The notes under the pieces: model-generated
Told to the model about the DNA's origin: nothing
The model's input: the letters and a program-made list of their open reading frames with translations, nothing else
The model's database searches: none
Made by a program: the position numbers and the translations under genes
From: Micromonospora sp. WMMD1155
Lineage (GTDB): Bacteria; Actinomycetota; Actinomycetes; Mycobacteriales; Micromonosporaceae
Length of the DNA: 64,000 nt
Direction of reading: 5' to 3'
Assembly: GCF_029581275.1 (NCBI RefSeq)
Contig: NZ_CP120742.1
Span: 4,154,501 to 4,218,500, forward strand
Shown: one piece after another, positions 44,217-56,333 of the stretch
How positions within the stretch are numbered: the first letter of the stretch is position 1
Layout of the letters: every line of letters begins with the position of its first letter

Positions 44217-45902
44217 CTACGTCAGGTCGACGCCCTCTCGGGTGGTGGTGGCAACGGCCGAGTCGCGCTGGGTGGGGATGGTGGGCCCGCTCGGCCAGGG
44301 GATCTCGGGCGCGCGGTGGAAGGCGATCCCGGCGGCGTCCCAGCGTGGGCCGTGGCCGGCCAGGCGGTCGCGGAAGCCGGCCCAGTCATGGGTCTCCCGG
44401 CTTGACCAGCCCAGCTCGGCGATGGCGGGGAGCCGGGGCAGGAGCAGGAACTCGATGTCCGCCAACGAGGTGACCGACTCGGTCCAGAGCGGGGCCTCCA
44501 CACCGATGACGGCCGTGGAGGGCACCCCGGCGACGTGCGTGCCCGGATCCCAGTCGTACGCCCGTCGCACGTCGATCAGACCGGCCCAGTCGTGCCCGAT
44601 CGGAGTGTTCGGGGCGTACTTCATGTCCAGGTAGGCGTGGTTGCCGGGGGAGACGATCATTCGGGCGCCCCGGCGTACGGCCTCGACCGTGGTGGGGTCT
44701 TCGCCGTTCGTGCCCCACCACTGCAGGACCCGCCCGTCGACGTGGGCGGCCGGTGCGAGTTGGTGCCAGCCGACGACGGTCTTGCCCAGGCCGGCGACGA
44801 TGCGTTGGACCCGCTCGACGAAACCGGTGTAGACCTCGCCCTTCACCTTGAACGCCTCGTCGCCGCCGATGTGCAGCCACGGCCCGGGTGTGAGCGCGGC
44901 CAGTTCGCCCAGGACGTCGGCGATGAAGTCGTACGTCCGGTCGTCGGCCGGGTCGACGTAGCTGAAACCCACCTCGGTGCCGGTGTACGGCTGCGGCGCG
45001 ACCTTGTCCGGTGCCAGTTCGGGGTACGCGACGAGCGCCGAATTGGTGTGCCCGGGGAGGTCGATCTCCGGAACGACGGTGATGTGCCGGGCGGCCGCGT
45101 AGGAGACGATCCGCGTGTAGTCGGCCTTGGTGTAGAACCCGCCGGGGCCGCCACCGACCTCGGTCGCCCCGCCGACGGTGGTCAGCTTCGGCCAGGAGTC
45201 GACGGCGATCCGCCAGCCCTGGTCGTCGGTGAGGTGCAGGTGCAGGTGATTGAGCTTGTAGCGGGCCAGGTGGTCGACCACCCGCAGGACGTCCTCGACG
45301 GTGAAGAAGTGTCGGGCGACGTCGAGCATCGCTCCCCGGTATGGGTAACGGGGTACGTCGGTGATGGTGCCGCCGGGCAGCGCCCACCGTTCGGTGACCG
45401 GGGTCGGGCTCTCGATCGTGGCCGGCAACAGTTGACGCAGCGTCTGGACGCCGTGGAAGAGGCCGTTGGCGGTGACGGCGGTGACGCGTACCCCATCGGT
45501 GGTGACGTCGAGCCGGTAGCCCTCCGCGCCCAGGTCGGCGGCGGTCTCGTCGAGCACCAGCGCGATGCCGTCGACGGGTGCCGGCGCGGTGGCGTCGGTG
45601 ACCGGCAGCGGGTAGCCGGTGGCCGGGCGCAGCAGCCCGGCGAGCTGCTCGGCGACCGCCAGCGCCGCCGGGTCGGAGCTGGCCACGATGACCGCTTTCG
45701 CGCTCAGTGTCCAGTCTCCGGCCGGGTCCGGCTGGACCTGCTGGGGGGCGGGAACGACATCGGCCAGTCGGTGCGGGGCCGCCGGGGCGAGCAAGTTGCG
45801 GGCGGCCTGCTCGGCCGTGCGGGCCAGCGTTGCCGCGCCCGGCTCCTCCGCCGACAGCGGGGCGGGGGTGGCGGCGGGGCCGGGGGCGGGGGTGGTCGAC
45901 AC
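44217..45902 (-). CDS. Beta-N-acetylhexosaminidase, GH20
   Basis: This 561-residue glycoside hydrolase removes terminal GlcNAc (or GalNAc). An N-terminal GH20b-type domain is followed by the catalytic barrel with YPYRGAMLDVARHFF, HLHLTDDQGWRI and the catalytic Asp-Glu pair in HIGGDEAF. No signal peptide is visible (MSTTPAPGPAATPAPLSAEE), so it is probably cytoplasmic and acts on imported chitin or wall fragments. GTG 45902 is the first likely start. Two tRNA/sugar-regulator genes expected in such loci are not adjacent. Confidence 0.9.
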   Translation of the reverse strand: MSTTPAPGPAATPAPLSAEEPGAATLARTAEQAARNLLAPAAPHRLADVVPAPQQVQPDPAGDWTLSAKAVIVASSDPAALAVAEQLAGLLRPATGYPLPVTDATAPAPVDGIALVLDETAADLGAEGYRLDVTTDGVRVTAVTANGLFHGVQTLRQLLPATIESPTPVTERWALPGGTITDVPRYPYRGAMLDVARHFFTVEDVLRVVDHLARYKLNHLHLHLTDDQGWRIAVDSWPKLTTVGGATEVGGGPGGFYTKADYTRIVSYAAARHITVVPEIDLPGHTNSALVAYPELAPDKVAPQPYTGTEVGFSYVDPADDRTYDFIADVLGELAALTPGPWLHIGGDEAFKVKGEVYTGFVERVQRIVAGLGKTVVGWHQLAPAAHVDGRVLQWWGTNGEDPTTVEAVRRGARMIVSPGNHAYLDMKYAPNTPIGHDWAGLIDVRRAYDWDPGTHVAGVPSTAVIGVEAPLWTESVTSLADIEFLLLPRLPAIAELGWSSRETHDWAGFRDRLAGHGPRWDAAGIAFHRAPEIPWPSGPTIPTQRDSAVATTTREGVDLT

Positions 45903-46216
45903 GGTGGCGACTCCGGGGTGTATTCGCGTCGGTTATGGCAAAAGTGAGGTTCACCGGCTGGCGTGTCATCCAGCGTACGACGCTCGGCCGGGGTGCGTGT
46001 TGGTGCGCATGGAAGCGTTCCCAGAAAACGGTACGAACACGGATAGTCGTGATGGCTGTGCCAATTGTCACCGAACGGTCCCAGGTCGCGCGATGTTCGC
46101 TTAACCTTCGCCCACCGATCGCGTCGACCCCGGGGATTGCCGGTGGTCCGCCTCGGGGTACAGAAAACTGAACCTTCGTTAAGTGTCAATCCGGCGCGTG
46201 TGTTGTGGAGGCTCTG
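45903..46216. promoter_or_regulatory. Divergent promoter region of the GH20 and ppdK genes
   Basis: No gene is seen in these 314 bases. TGTGCCAATTGTCACC (46057-46072) matches the CRP pattern TGTGA-N6-TCACA at 8 of 10 positions. GTGAGGTTCAC, a small inverted repeat, lies near the GH20 start. CTTAACCTTCG and GAACCTTCGTTAAG form a spaced pair closer to ppdK. All operator calls are inference. Confidence 0.4.
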
Positions 46217-48925
<2,709 letters not shown>

Positions 48926-48932
48926 CGCCTGT

Positions 48933-48964
48933 CGGCGGCGGACCGGACGGCCGGTCCGCCGCCG
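48933..48964. terminator. Perfect hairpin terminator after ppdK
   Basis: CGGCGGCGGACCGG and CCGGTCCGCCGCCG form a 14-bp perfect stem with an ACGG loop, between the converging ends of ppdK and the roadblock gene. Confidence 0.82.
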
Positions 48965-48968
48965 GCGC

Positions 48969-49469
48969 TCAGATCGGCGGGCGACGCCAGGTGGGCCGCG
49001 ACGAGCGGCGCAACTGCGCCGGCAGGGTCGCCATCGGGGTACGCACTGCCAGCGGCCCGTGTGCCTCCGGCACGGCGGTGCCGCCGACGCCTCCGCCGCG
49101 CCGGTCGACGACGGTGCCCGCTCGACGGGCCACCGCTCGGGCCTCCTCGTGCAGCGCCTCCAGATCCGCCGCGGGCGACACGGTGACCAGGGTCAGCAGG
49201 GCGGTGCGCCCGGCCGGGTAGGTCACCACGCACCCGCTGGTCGTGCGGACCACCGACTCCCGGAACTCGCCACATCGGACCGTGTCGGCCACCCGGTGGC
49301 CGAGCCCGAAGCTGGCCGCGGCGAGGGCGGCGAGATGGGTGGCGTCGGTGCTGGGCAGGTCGCTGGAGATGAGTAGCCCGTCGGTGCCGGCCAGGACCGT
49401 GCCGGCGATCTCGGGTCGACGGCGGCGTAGCCCGCGTAGTTCCGTTCCCACCACCGGGTCTGCGTGCAC
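48969..49469 (-). CDS. Roadblock/LC7 domain protein
   Basis: This 166-residue protein has a roadblock fold (IAGTVLAGTDGLLISSDLPSTDATHLAALAAASFGLG, VRTTSGCVVTYPAGRTALLTLV) and a basic, proline-rich tail (LRRSSRPTWRRPPI). Such proteins regulate small GTPases; actinobacterial conservons normally also hold a GTPase and a DUF742 gene, but none is adjacent here. GTG 49469 is the likely start. Confidence 0.8.
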   Translation of the reverse strand: MHADPVVGTELRGLRRRRPEIAGTVLAGTDGLLISSDLPSTDATHLAALAAASFGLGHRVADTVRCGEFRESVVRTTSGCVVTYPAGRTALLTLVTVSPAADLEALHEEARAVARRAGTVVDRRGGGVGGTAVPEAHGPLAVRTPMATLPAQLRRSSRPTWRRPPI

Positions 49470-49724
49470 GAGATTGTCCCCTTACCGGTCGGGATCCGCG
49501 TGTGTCGATCGGCTGGTCACGTTCCGCGCCGGGAACGCTACCGGCTGCCACCTCCGCCCGCGAGCCCATAACCCTCGGCGATCGGACGGCAACTGCGGAC
49601 CGATCGGCGGTTGTGTGCCCATCGTCGATGCGTCGGGGGCGGGCCGAGAGGCTACGGCGGGCGTAATCTTGGCTCGCTCGCACACGGCCGATTGTGGAGG
49701 CCGTCGAACGGGAAGGGTGACTGC

Positions 49725-50072
49725 ATGACCAGTGTCTGGGAGAGCCTCACCGTCGATGCCCGCGATCCGGCTCGGCTGGCCCGCTGGTGGGCCGAGGCGC
49801 TCGGCTACCAGGTGATCGCCGAGAAGATGGACGAGGTGGAGATCCGGCAGTCCCCCGACCGGCTGCCCGGCCTGGTCTTCGTGCCGGTTGCCGACGGCAA
49901 GGAGCGCAAGAACCGGCTGCACCTCGACCTGCGCCCCGCCGACCAGGAGGCCGAGGTCGAGCGGCTGGTCGACATGGGCGCCCGGCACGTCGACATCGAC
50001 CAGGGTGACGTCGAGTGGACGGTGCTCGCCGACCCGGAGGGCAACGAGTTCTGCGTCCTCCGTGCGAAATGA
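49725..50072 (+). CDS. VOC family (glyoxalase-like) protein
   Basis: This 115-residue single-domain VOC protein has the glyoxalase-like pattern WESLTVDARDPARLARWWAEALGY, RLHLDLRPAD and DPEGNEFCVL. Metal-ligand positions are only partly conserved, so the reaction is unknown; it could also bind a drug. ATG 49725 has GGAAGGGTGA upstream. It precedes dgt by 33 bp. Confidence 0.85.
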   Translation: MTSVWESLTVDARDPARLARWWAEALGYQVIAEKMDEVEIRQSPDRLPGLVFVPVADGKERKNRLHLDLRPADQEAEVERLVDMGARHVDIDQGDVEWTVLADPEGNEFCVLRAK

Positions 50073-50105
50073 GCGAGCCGCGCTTTCGCGAGCAGCGGCG
50101 GCTGC

Positions 50106-51371
50106 GTGAAGATTGAGCTTGCGGGGGCGGAGGCCCGGCTGGTCGAGGAGTCGCCCAAGGACACCGGACACCGCCGCTCACCGTACGAGCGTGACCGTGC
50201 CCGGGTGCTGCACTCCGCGGCGTTCCGACGGCTGGCCACCAAGACCCAGGTGCACACCGCCGGCACCGACGACTTCCTGCGTACGCGGCTGACCCACTCG
50301 CTGGAGGTGGCCCAGATCGCCCGGGAGATGGGTGCCCGGCTGGGGTGCGACCCGGACGTGGTGGACGTGGCCGGGCTGGCCCACGACCTCGGGCACCCGC
50401 CGTTCGGGCACAACGGTGAGGCGGCCCTGGACCTGCTGGCCACGCCGTGCGGCGGCTTCGAGGGCAACGCGCAGACCCTGCGGGTGTTGACCCGCCTGGA
50501 GGCGAAGGTGCTCGCCCCGGACGGCTCGTCCGCCGGGCTCAACCTGACCAGGGCGTCGCTCGACGCGATCGGCAAGTACCCCTGGCCGCGCCGCCCCGGC
50601 GAGCGCAAGTTCGGGGTGTACGCCGACGACGCGGTGGTCTTCGACTGGATCCGGGACGGTGCGCCGGGCGACCGCCGCTGCCTGGAGGCGCAGGTGATGG
50701 ACTGGGCCGACGACGTCGCGTACTCGGTGCACGACGTGGAGGACGGCATCCACGGCGGGTACGTGACGCTGCGCCCGCTGCTGGCCGACGCCGACGAACG
50801 GGCGGCGCTCTGTGCCGACGTGGCCGGCGCGTACTCGGTGGAGTCCGCCGCCGACCTGGCCGAGGTGCTGGTCGAGTTGCTGGCCGACCCGCTGCTCGCC
50901 CCGCTGGCCGGGTACGACGGCAGTCATCGCGCGCAGGTCGCGTTGAAGGCGACCACCAGTGGGGTGACCGGGCGATTCGTGTCCGCCGCGGTGGCCGCCA
51001 CCGAGGAGCGGTTCGGGCCCGGGCCGCACCGCCGTTACGCCGCCGACCTGGTGGTGCCCCGGCTGGTGCGGGCGCAGTGCGCCCTGCTCAAGGGGATCGC
51101 GCTGCGGTACGTGATGCGTCGGTCCGGCTTCCGGGGCCGCTACGAGCGGCAGCGGACGATCCTGGCGGAGTTGGTCGCCGCGCTGGTCCGGCGTGCGCCG
51201 GACGGGCTCGACCCGACCTTCGCCGTGCTGTGGCGGGACGCCCCGGACGACGCGGCCCGCCTGCGGGTCGTCGTCGACCAGGTCGCCTCGCTCACCGACC
51301 CGGCGGCCGTGACCTGGCACACCCGTCTGGCGGGTGGGAGTGCTCCGCCGACTCACCGCGGGGCAGCTTAG
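50106..51371 (+). CDS. dgt: Deoxyguanosinetriphosphate triphosphohydrolase-like protein
   Basis: This 421-residue HD-domain enzyme cleaves dNTPs to nucleoside and triphosphate. Conserved features are [38 protein letters not shown], the HD pair in [17 protein letters not shown] and [19 protein letters not shown]. It is of normal length. GTG 50106 is used. It lies a few kilobases upstream of dnaG, the usual actinobacterial dgt-dnaG neighbourhood. Its stop codon lies inside the iron box of the next gene. Confidence 0.94.
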   Translation: MKIELAGAEARLVEESPKDTGHRRSPYERDRARVLHSAAFRRLATKTQVHTAGTDDFLRTRLTHSLEVAQIAREMGARLGCDPDVVDVAGLAHDLGHPPFGHNGEAALDLLATPCGGFEGNAQTLRVLTRLEAKVLAPDGSSAGLNLTRASLDAIGKYPWPRRPGERKFGVYADDAVVFDWIRDGAPGDRRCLEAQVMDWADDVAYSVHDVEDGIHGGYVTLRPLLADADERAALCADVAGAYSVESAADLAEVLVELLADPLLAPLAGYDGSHRAQVALKATTSGVTGRFVSAAVAATEERFGPGPHRRYAADLVVPRLVRAQCALLKGIALRYVMRRSGFRGRYERQRTILAELVAALVRRAPDGLDPTFAVLWRDAPDDAARLRVVVDQVASLTDPAAVTWHTRLAGGSAPPTHRGAA

Positions 51372-51381
51372 GCTAGCCTAA
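51368..51381 (+). promoter_or_regulatory. Iron box (IdeR/DmdR-type operator)
   Basis: TTAGGCTAGCCTAA is a perfect 14-bp palindrome with the core of the actinobacterial iron box (TTAGGTTAGGCTAACCTAA). It ends 5 bp before the siderophore-interacting protein start and overlaps the dgt stop codon. Iron-loaded IdeR/DmdR should block transcription of the next gene here. Confidence 0.88.
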
Positions 51382-51386
51382 CCGGC

Positions 51387-52223
51387 ATGACGGAACGCCC
51401 CAGGAACGTCACCTCGGCCCGGGTGCTGCGCACCGAGCGGCCCACCCCGCACCTGATCCGGCTCGTCCTCGGCGGGGACGAGCTGGCCGGTCTGCCGGTG
51501 GGCGAGTTCACCGACCACTACATCAAGGTGGTGTTCCCGCAGCCCGGCGTCGCGTACCCCGAGCCGTTGGACCTCGCCGCGATCCGCCGGGACCTGCCCC
51601 GGGAGCAGTGGCCCCGGCTGCGCGCGTACACGGTGCGGCGGTGGGATCCGCTGGCGCAGGAGTTGACCGTCGACGTCGTGTACCACGGCGACGAGGGGTT
51701 GGCCGGTCCCTGGGCCGCCGCGCTGCGCCCGGGTGACCCCGTGCACTTCGTCGGCCCCGGTGGGGCGTACGCCCCGAGCCCGGAGGCGGACTGGCACCTG
51801 CTGGTCGGCGACGAGAGCGCCCTGCCGGCGATCGCCGCCGCGCTGGAACGGCTGCCGGTGGGTGCCCCGGCCCACGTCTTCGTGGAGATCGCCGACCCGG
51901 AGGAGGAGCAGAAGCTGCTCAGCCCGGGAGCGGTCGAGGTGACCTGGTTGCACCGCGGCGAACGCCCGGTGGGCGAGGCGCTTGTCGCGGCGGTGCGGGC
52001 GTTGGAGTTCCCGGCCGGTCAGGTGCACGCCTTCGTGCACGGCGAGGCGGCCTTCGTCCGGCACCTGCGCCGGCTGCTGCGCGGCGAGCGGGGTGTGCCG
52101 CTCGACCGGCTCTCCATCTCCGGTTACTGGCGGCGTGGCATGGACGACGAGGGTTGGCGGTCCACCAAGGCCGACTGGAATCGACAGGTGGCGGCCGAGG
52201 AAGTGGCCGCCCTTCCCGGGTGA
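51387..52223 (+). CDS. Siderophore-interacting protein (ferric-siderophore reductase)
   Basis: This 278-residue SIP family flavoprotein removes iron from siderophores by reduction. An FAD-binding domain (FTDHYIKVVFPQPGV, RAYTVRRWDPLAQELTVDVV) is followed by a NAD(P)H-binding domain (LLVGDESALPAIAAALERL) and the C-terminal SISGYWRRGMDDEGWR. ATG 51387 lies just after the iron box, so expression should rise when iron is scarce. No siderophore transporter or synthesis genes are in this window. Confidence 0.92.
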   Translation: MTERPRNVTSARVLRTERPTPHLIRLVLGGDELAGLPVGEFTDHYIKVVFPQPGVAYPEPLDLAAIRRDLPREQWPRLRAYTVRRWDPLAQELTVDVVYHGDEGLAGPWAAALRPGDPVHFVGPGGAYAPSPEADWHLLVGDESALPAIAAALERLPVGAPAHVFVEIADPEEEQKLLSPGAVEVTWLHRGERPVGEALVAAVRALEFPAGQVHAFVHGEAAFVRHLRRLLRGERGVPLDRLSISGYWRRGMDDEGWRSTKADWNRQVAAEEVAALPG

Positions 52224-52229
52224 CCGGGC

Positions 52230-52634
52230 TCAACTTTGTCGTTCGTCGAGGCCTGGAGCCGAACAGGGCAGCCCGACGGAGTGAGCGACGTCGAGCATCC
52301 GCTTGTCGTAGGTGACCAGTGTGGTCAGCGCGGGACCGATGATCTGCGCGCTTGCTACGTGAATGGCGTCCAGCGTCCGGAGTCCGGTCGGCAGGGATGC
52401 AGCGGCGTCCCGAACCTCCTCGGTGAGCAGAATCTCGGTGAAGCTGCGCACGAGATCGGTCATCGCGTCAGGAAAGTCGCCCATGCGGTCCAGCGTTCGG
52501 ACGGTCTCCACGAAACCGAGGGTGCTCGTGCCCATGGGTAGGCCCGGATACCCGGCGAGGAAGTCCCGCAGCTCCGTCGCGTACGAGCGGCCTGAAACCA
52601 GGGTGATGATGGCCGAGGCGTCGAGGTAGATCAC
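52230..52634 (-). CDS. PIN domain ribonuclease toxin (VapC-like)
   Basis: This 134-residue protein has the PIN acidic set: Asp in YLDASAII, Glu in GFVETVRTL, Asp in LRTLDAIHVASA and Asp in TYDKRMLD. It likely cleaves RNA when free of its antitoxin. The start overlaps the antitoxin stop by 4 bp, the normal antitoxin-toxin order. It converges with the siderophore protein gene (7 bp gap). Confidence 0.9.
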   Translation of the reverse strand: MIYLDASAIITLVSGRSYATELRDFLAGYPGLPMGTSTLGFVETVRTLDRMGDFPDAMTDLVRSFTEILLTEEVRDAAASLPTGLRTLDAIHVASAQIIGPALTTLVTYDKRMLDVAHSVGLPCSAPGLDERQS

Positions 52635-52915
52635 CGCTCGTCCTCGGCCCGCTCGGCCAGCAGCACATCCAGTGGATCCGCGCCCTCCGGCAATGCAAAC
52701 CGGGGGACTTGGTCAAGGTCACTCGTAGTGGTGGCCTTGAGCTTGATCACGCCCTTGGCTACCAGCGGAGCGTAACGCCCCAGGGCGCCCGAACCCGGCA
52801 ATAGGACGGCGATCACCTTGCCATGTCGGGTGATCTCGATCGTCTCGCCCTGCTCGGCCCGGGCGAACATTCCGCTTGGGTTGTACGAGAACTCGCGCAC
52901 GGAGACGCTGCTCAT
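52631..52915 (-). CDS. Phd/YefM family antitoxin
   Basis: This 94-residue protein has the Phd/YefM N-terminal DNA-binding fold (MSSVSVREFSYNPSGMFARAEQGETIEITRHGKVIAVLLPG). The less ordered C-terminal part (LDQVPRFALPEGADPLDVLLAERAEDE) would wrap the PIN toxin. It should also repress its own promoter. ATG 52915 is used. Confidence 0.9.
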   Translation of the reverse strand: MSSVSVREFSYNPSGMFARAEQGETIEITRHGKVIAVLLPGSGALGRYAPLVAKGVIKLKATTTSDLDQVPRFALPEGADPLDVLLAERAEDER

Positions 52916-53014
52916 TGCTGCACCTCCCAGGGTGTGCCTACATGCATCTCATCGTACCCACGTGAGTGTCGTAGGTGGCGGCCTGATCGCCGTACCCCGA
53001 CACGCGGTGATAGG

Positions 53015-53121
53015 GCTGCACCGTTACGGCCGCCCGGTGGGCGAGGCGCTGGCGCGGCGGTACGCGAGCAAGGCCGACTGGAACCCGGCAGGTCGCGGCG
53101 GAGGAGACGGCCGCCGCCTGA
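53015..53121 (+). pseudogene. Decayed 3' fragment of a siderophore-interacting protein gene
   Basis: This stretch encodes LHRYGRPVGEAL and SKADWN, matching LHRGERPVGEAL and STKADWN of the intact protein at 51387-52223. The 20 bases at 53031-53050 are identical to 51963-51982. The middle is deleted, and one frameshift later the sequence reads RQVAAEETAAA and stops, matching the intact end. It is a non-functional remnant of a second copy, separated from the intact gene by the toxin-antitoxin pair. Confidence 0.8.
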
Positions 53122-53133
53122 GCATCGGTCGGC

Positions 53134-54321
53134 TCAGTCCTCGGCCGTCGCGGTGAGTCGCCGGGTGAGCAGCACCGCGTACCCGACGATCGCCAGCGAC
53201 AGCAGGGACAGCATCAGCTTCGGCTCATGCACCGTCGTGGTGACCAGGATGGTCGAGCCCATGCCGTAGAGGGCGATGCCCAGGCGGCCGATGCTCGGCC
53301 GGTTCCACACCCAGTGCAACGCCAGCCCGCACAGCATCCACGCGGTGATCGAGGCGGCCAGCACGAGCCGCAGCTCCGTCGGCAGCCGGGCCACCTCGTC
53401 GTCGGCCAGCCGGACCATCTGCCCGAGCGCCCAGCCGAGCAGCAGCAGCGCGCCGCCGAGCGGGATGTGCAGGTAGCTGTACGTCTGGCCGCCGCGCAGC
53501 CGCCGCCGTGGCTCGCGGGTGGTGACGAAGGTGGTGTAGACCCACCAGACCGCCGCCGGTACCAGGAACGCCAGTCCGGCCGTCACGATCATGTGCGGCC
53601 GGGGATGGTCGGGCACCGCGAAGAGGAGGCTGGCAAGTGCGCTCCCCAGCACGATGATGGTGAACTGTCCGATCCGTTCCGGCAGGTGCTGGTCGTCGAC
53701 CGGAAACCGGTTCAGCCAGCGCTTGCCGACCCACGGGGTGGCCAACTCGATGAGCATCGCGACGATCCACAACGTCGGGCGCGTGTTGGTGGGTGTGGCC
53801 AGCGAGGCCAACCAGATCAGCCAGCCCGACCCGAAGCCGAGCAGGTAGATCGTGGTCACCGTACGGGCCATCGGGCCGGTCGGCCGGGCGCGCAGGTACA
53901 ACAGGAGCAGCACCCCCCGCACGATCAGGTACCCGACCGGCAGGAGCACGCTCTCCGGCACCTCGTCCGCCCCGAGCGTGATCGTCCCCGCGCCGACCAG
54001 CGCGACCAGCACCAGGAGCCGGTGCGGCACGTCGTCCGGGTCGAATCGGGTGTCGTAGAAGACCTGGCCCAACCAGGCCCACTGGACCACCACGAAGAGC
54101 CCGAGCACGGCCAGCACGGCGCCCGGTGACGGGGTGGGGTCGTCGCCCAGTCGGCGCACCACGGCCGCCAGCGCATACACGAAGATGAGGTCGAGGAAGA
54201 GTTCCAGCCAGGTGGCGTGGCGGTGCCCGGCCTCGTCCGCCTGCGGGGCCCGTCCGCCCAGCCCCGTCCACGCGGCCACCCATCCGGGCAGGTGGGGGGC
54301 GGTCCTCCGTACCCTGCGCAT
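53134..54321 (-). CDS. ltrA: Low temperature requirement protein A (LtrA) family membrane protein
   Basis: This 395-residue protein has about ten to eleven hydrophobic segments and the LtrA family start HRHATWLELFLDLIFVYALA. LtrA proteins are named from Listeria cold growth, but the molecular function is not known. ATG 54321 is the likely start. It is divergent from dnaG, with about 135 bp between them. Confidence 0.85.
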   Translation of the reverse strand: MRRVRRTAPHLPGWVAAWTGLGGRAPQADEAGHRHATWLELFLDLIFVYALAAVVRRLGDDPTPSPGAVLAVLGLFVVVQWAWLGQVFYDTRFDPDDVPHRLLVLVALVGAGTITLGADEVPESVLLPVGYLIVRGVLLLLYLRARPTGPMARTVTTIYLLGFGSGWLIWLASLATPTNTRPTLWIVAMLIELATPWVGKRWLNRFPVDDQHLPERIGQFTIIVLGSALASLLFAVPDHPRPHMIVTAGLAFLVPAAVWWVYTTFVTTREPRRRLRGGQTYSYLHIPLGGALLLLGWALGQMVRLADDEVARLPTELRLVLAASITAWMLCGLALHWVWNRPSIGRLGIALYGMGSTILVTTTVHEPKLMLSLLSLAIVGYAVLLTRRLTATAED

Positions 54322-54455
54322 CTGGTCATGGTCCCCGGCGGACCCGGCCTGCGGGCCGGAACCGCCCAGCCGGCAGCGGCGGTCGCCACACCGGCGTCCC
54401 CCGGGCGGCGTGTCGACGGTCGGGCAGGGCAGGATGTACGGCGAGGGGGTGGCGC

Positions 54456-56333
54456 ATGGCTGGGCGGATCCGGGACGAGGACATCGCGCTGGTCCGGGAA
54501 CGCACCTCGATCGCGGATGTGATCTCCGAGACCGTCACCCTGAAGTCCGCCGGCGGCGGCAACCTCAAGGGTCTGTGCCCGTTCCACGACGAGAAGAGCC
54601 CGTCGTTCAACGTGTCACCGGCCCGCAACGTGTGGTACTGCTTCGGCTGCGGGGCCGGCGGCGACGCGATCAAGTTCCTGATGGACGCCGACCACCTCAG
54701 CTTCGTGGAGTCCGTCGAGCGGTTGGCCGGACGCGCCGGCATCCAACTGCGCTACGTCGAGGACGACCGGAGCACCCCGCGCCCCCGACCGCAGCAGGGC
54801 CAGCGTCAGCGCCTCGTCGCCGCGCACGCCGCGGCTGTCGAGTTCTACCGGGCGCAGCTCGGCACGGCGGGCGCCCGACCGGCACGGGAGTTCCTGGCCA
54901 AGCGGGGGTTCGACCGGGCCGCCGCCGAGCGCTACGGCTGCGGCTTCGCGCCGGACGGCTGGGACCTGCTCACCAAGCACCTGCGCCAGCAGGGTTTCAC
55001 CCACCAGGAGCTGGTCACCGCCGGGCTGTCCCGGGAGGCCCGCTCCGGCAGCCTGATCGACAGGTTCCGCCGCCGGCTGCTCTGGCCGATCCGCGACCTG
55101 GCCGGTGACGTGATCGGCTTCGGCGCGCGCAAACTCTTCGACGACGACGACGGCCCGAAGTACCTGAACACCCCCGAGACGCCGATCTACAAGAAGTCGC
55201 AGGTGCTCTACGGCATCGACCAGGCCAAACGGGAGATCGCCAAGCAGGGGCGGGCGGTGATCGTCGAGGGGTACACCGACGTGATGGCCTGCCACCTGGC
55301 CGGGGTGACCACCGCTGTGGCGACCTGCGGCACCGCGTTCGCCGCGGACCACATCGCGGTTCTGCGCCGCCTCCTGTTCGACAGCGACGAGGTGGCCGGG
55401 GAGATCATCTTCACCTTCGACGGCGACGCCGCCGGTCAGAAGGCCGCGCTGCGCGCCTTCGAGGACGACCAACGGTTCGTCGGGCGTACGTTCATCGCCG
55501 TCAGCCCGGACAACATGGACCCGTGCGACCTGCGGCTGGCCAAGGGCGACCTGGCGGTACGGGACCTGGTCGCGCGCCGCGAGCCGCTCGTCGACTTCGC
55601 GCTGCGGCACGTGATCGGCCGCTTCGACCTGGACACCGTCGACGGCCGGGTCGAGGCCATGCGGCACGCCGCGCCGCTGGTCGCGCGCCTCAAGGACCGG
55701 GAGAAGCGCCCGGAGTACGTCCGCAAGCTCGCCATGGACCTCGGCATGGAGATCGAGCCGGTGCAGCGGGCGGTGCTCGCCGCCGCCAACACCCCGCAGC
55801 CCGGCACGCGCGACGCCGCACCCGCCCGCCCCACGCCGGCCCGCCCCGAGCCGGAGGTGGACAGCCCGCAGTCGATGGTCGAGCGGGAGGCGCTCAAGCT
55901 CGCCCTCCAACAGCCGGTCCTGGCCGGGCCGATGTTCGACGCGGTCGAGGCGTCGGAATACCGCCACCCCGTGCACATCGCGGTGCGGACGGCCATCGCG
56001 GCTGCCGGTGGCGCCGCGTCGGCGACCGGCGGCGCGGTCTGGATCGAGTCGGTCCGAGACGCCTGCGACGACCTGGCGGCGGCGGCGCTGGTCGGCGAGT
56101 TGGCGGTGGAGCCGCTGCGCATCGACGGTGAGCCGGACCCACGCTACGTGTCGATCACCATGGCGCGGGTGCAGTTCGGCTCGGTGACCGCGCGGATCCG
56201 TGATCTCAAGTCGCGCATCCAGCGGATCAACCCGGTCAACAACAAGGACGAGTACTTCGCGGCCTTCGGCGAGCTGCTGTCCCTGGAGCAGCACGCCCGG
56301 GCGCTTCGCGAGCAGGCTGCGGGAGGGCTCTAG
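54456..56333 (+). CDS. dnaG: DNA primase
   Basis: This 625-residue primase makes RNA primers for replication. It has the N-terminal CHC2 zinc finger (Cys41, His44, Cys62, Cys65 in [11 protein letters not shown] ... WYCFGCG), the TOPRIM core ([26 protein letters not shown]) and a C-terminal helicase-binding region. ATG 54456 is the standard start. It is directly followed by a small gene with no gap. Confidence 0.97.
   Translation: MAGRIRDEDIALVRERTSIADVISETVTLKSAGGGNLKGLCPFHDEKSPSFNVSPARNVWYCFGCGAGGDAIKFLMDADHLSFVESVERLAGRAGIQLRYVEDDRSTPRPRPQQGQRQRLVAAHAAAVEFYRAQLGTAGARPAREFLAKRGFDRAAAERYGCGFAPDGWDLLTKHLRQQGFTHQELVTAGLSREARSGSLIDRFRRRLLWPIRDLAGDVIGFGARKLFDDDDGPKYLNTPETPIYKKSQVLYGIDQAKREIAKQGRAVIVEGYTDVMACHLAGVTTAVATCGTAFAADHIAVLRRLLFDSDEVAGEIIFTFDGDAAGQKAALRAFEDDQRFVGRTFIAVSPDNMDPCDLRLAKGDLAVRDLVARREPLVDFALRHVIGRFDLDTVDGRVEAMRHAAPLVARLKDREKRPEYVRKLAMDLGMEIEPVQRAVLAAANTPQPGTRDAAPARPTPARPEPEVDSPQSMVEREALKLALQQPVLAGPMFDAVEASEYRHPVHIAVRTAIAAAGGAASATGGAVWIESVRDACDDLAAAALVGELAVEPLRIDGEPDPRYVSITMARVQFGSVTARIRDLKSRIQRINPVNNKDEYFAAFGELLSLEQHARALREQAAGGL

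Noticed and set aside
43771..44473. Overlapping frames in the gap upstream of the C39 peptidase
   Set aside because: Arg/Gly/Pro-rich on both strands with no ribosome site or motif.
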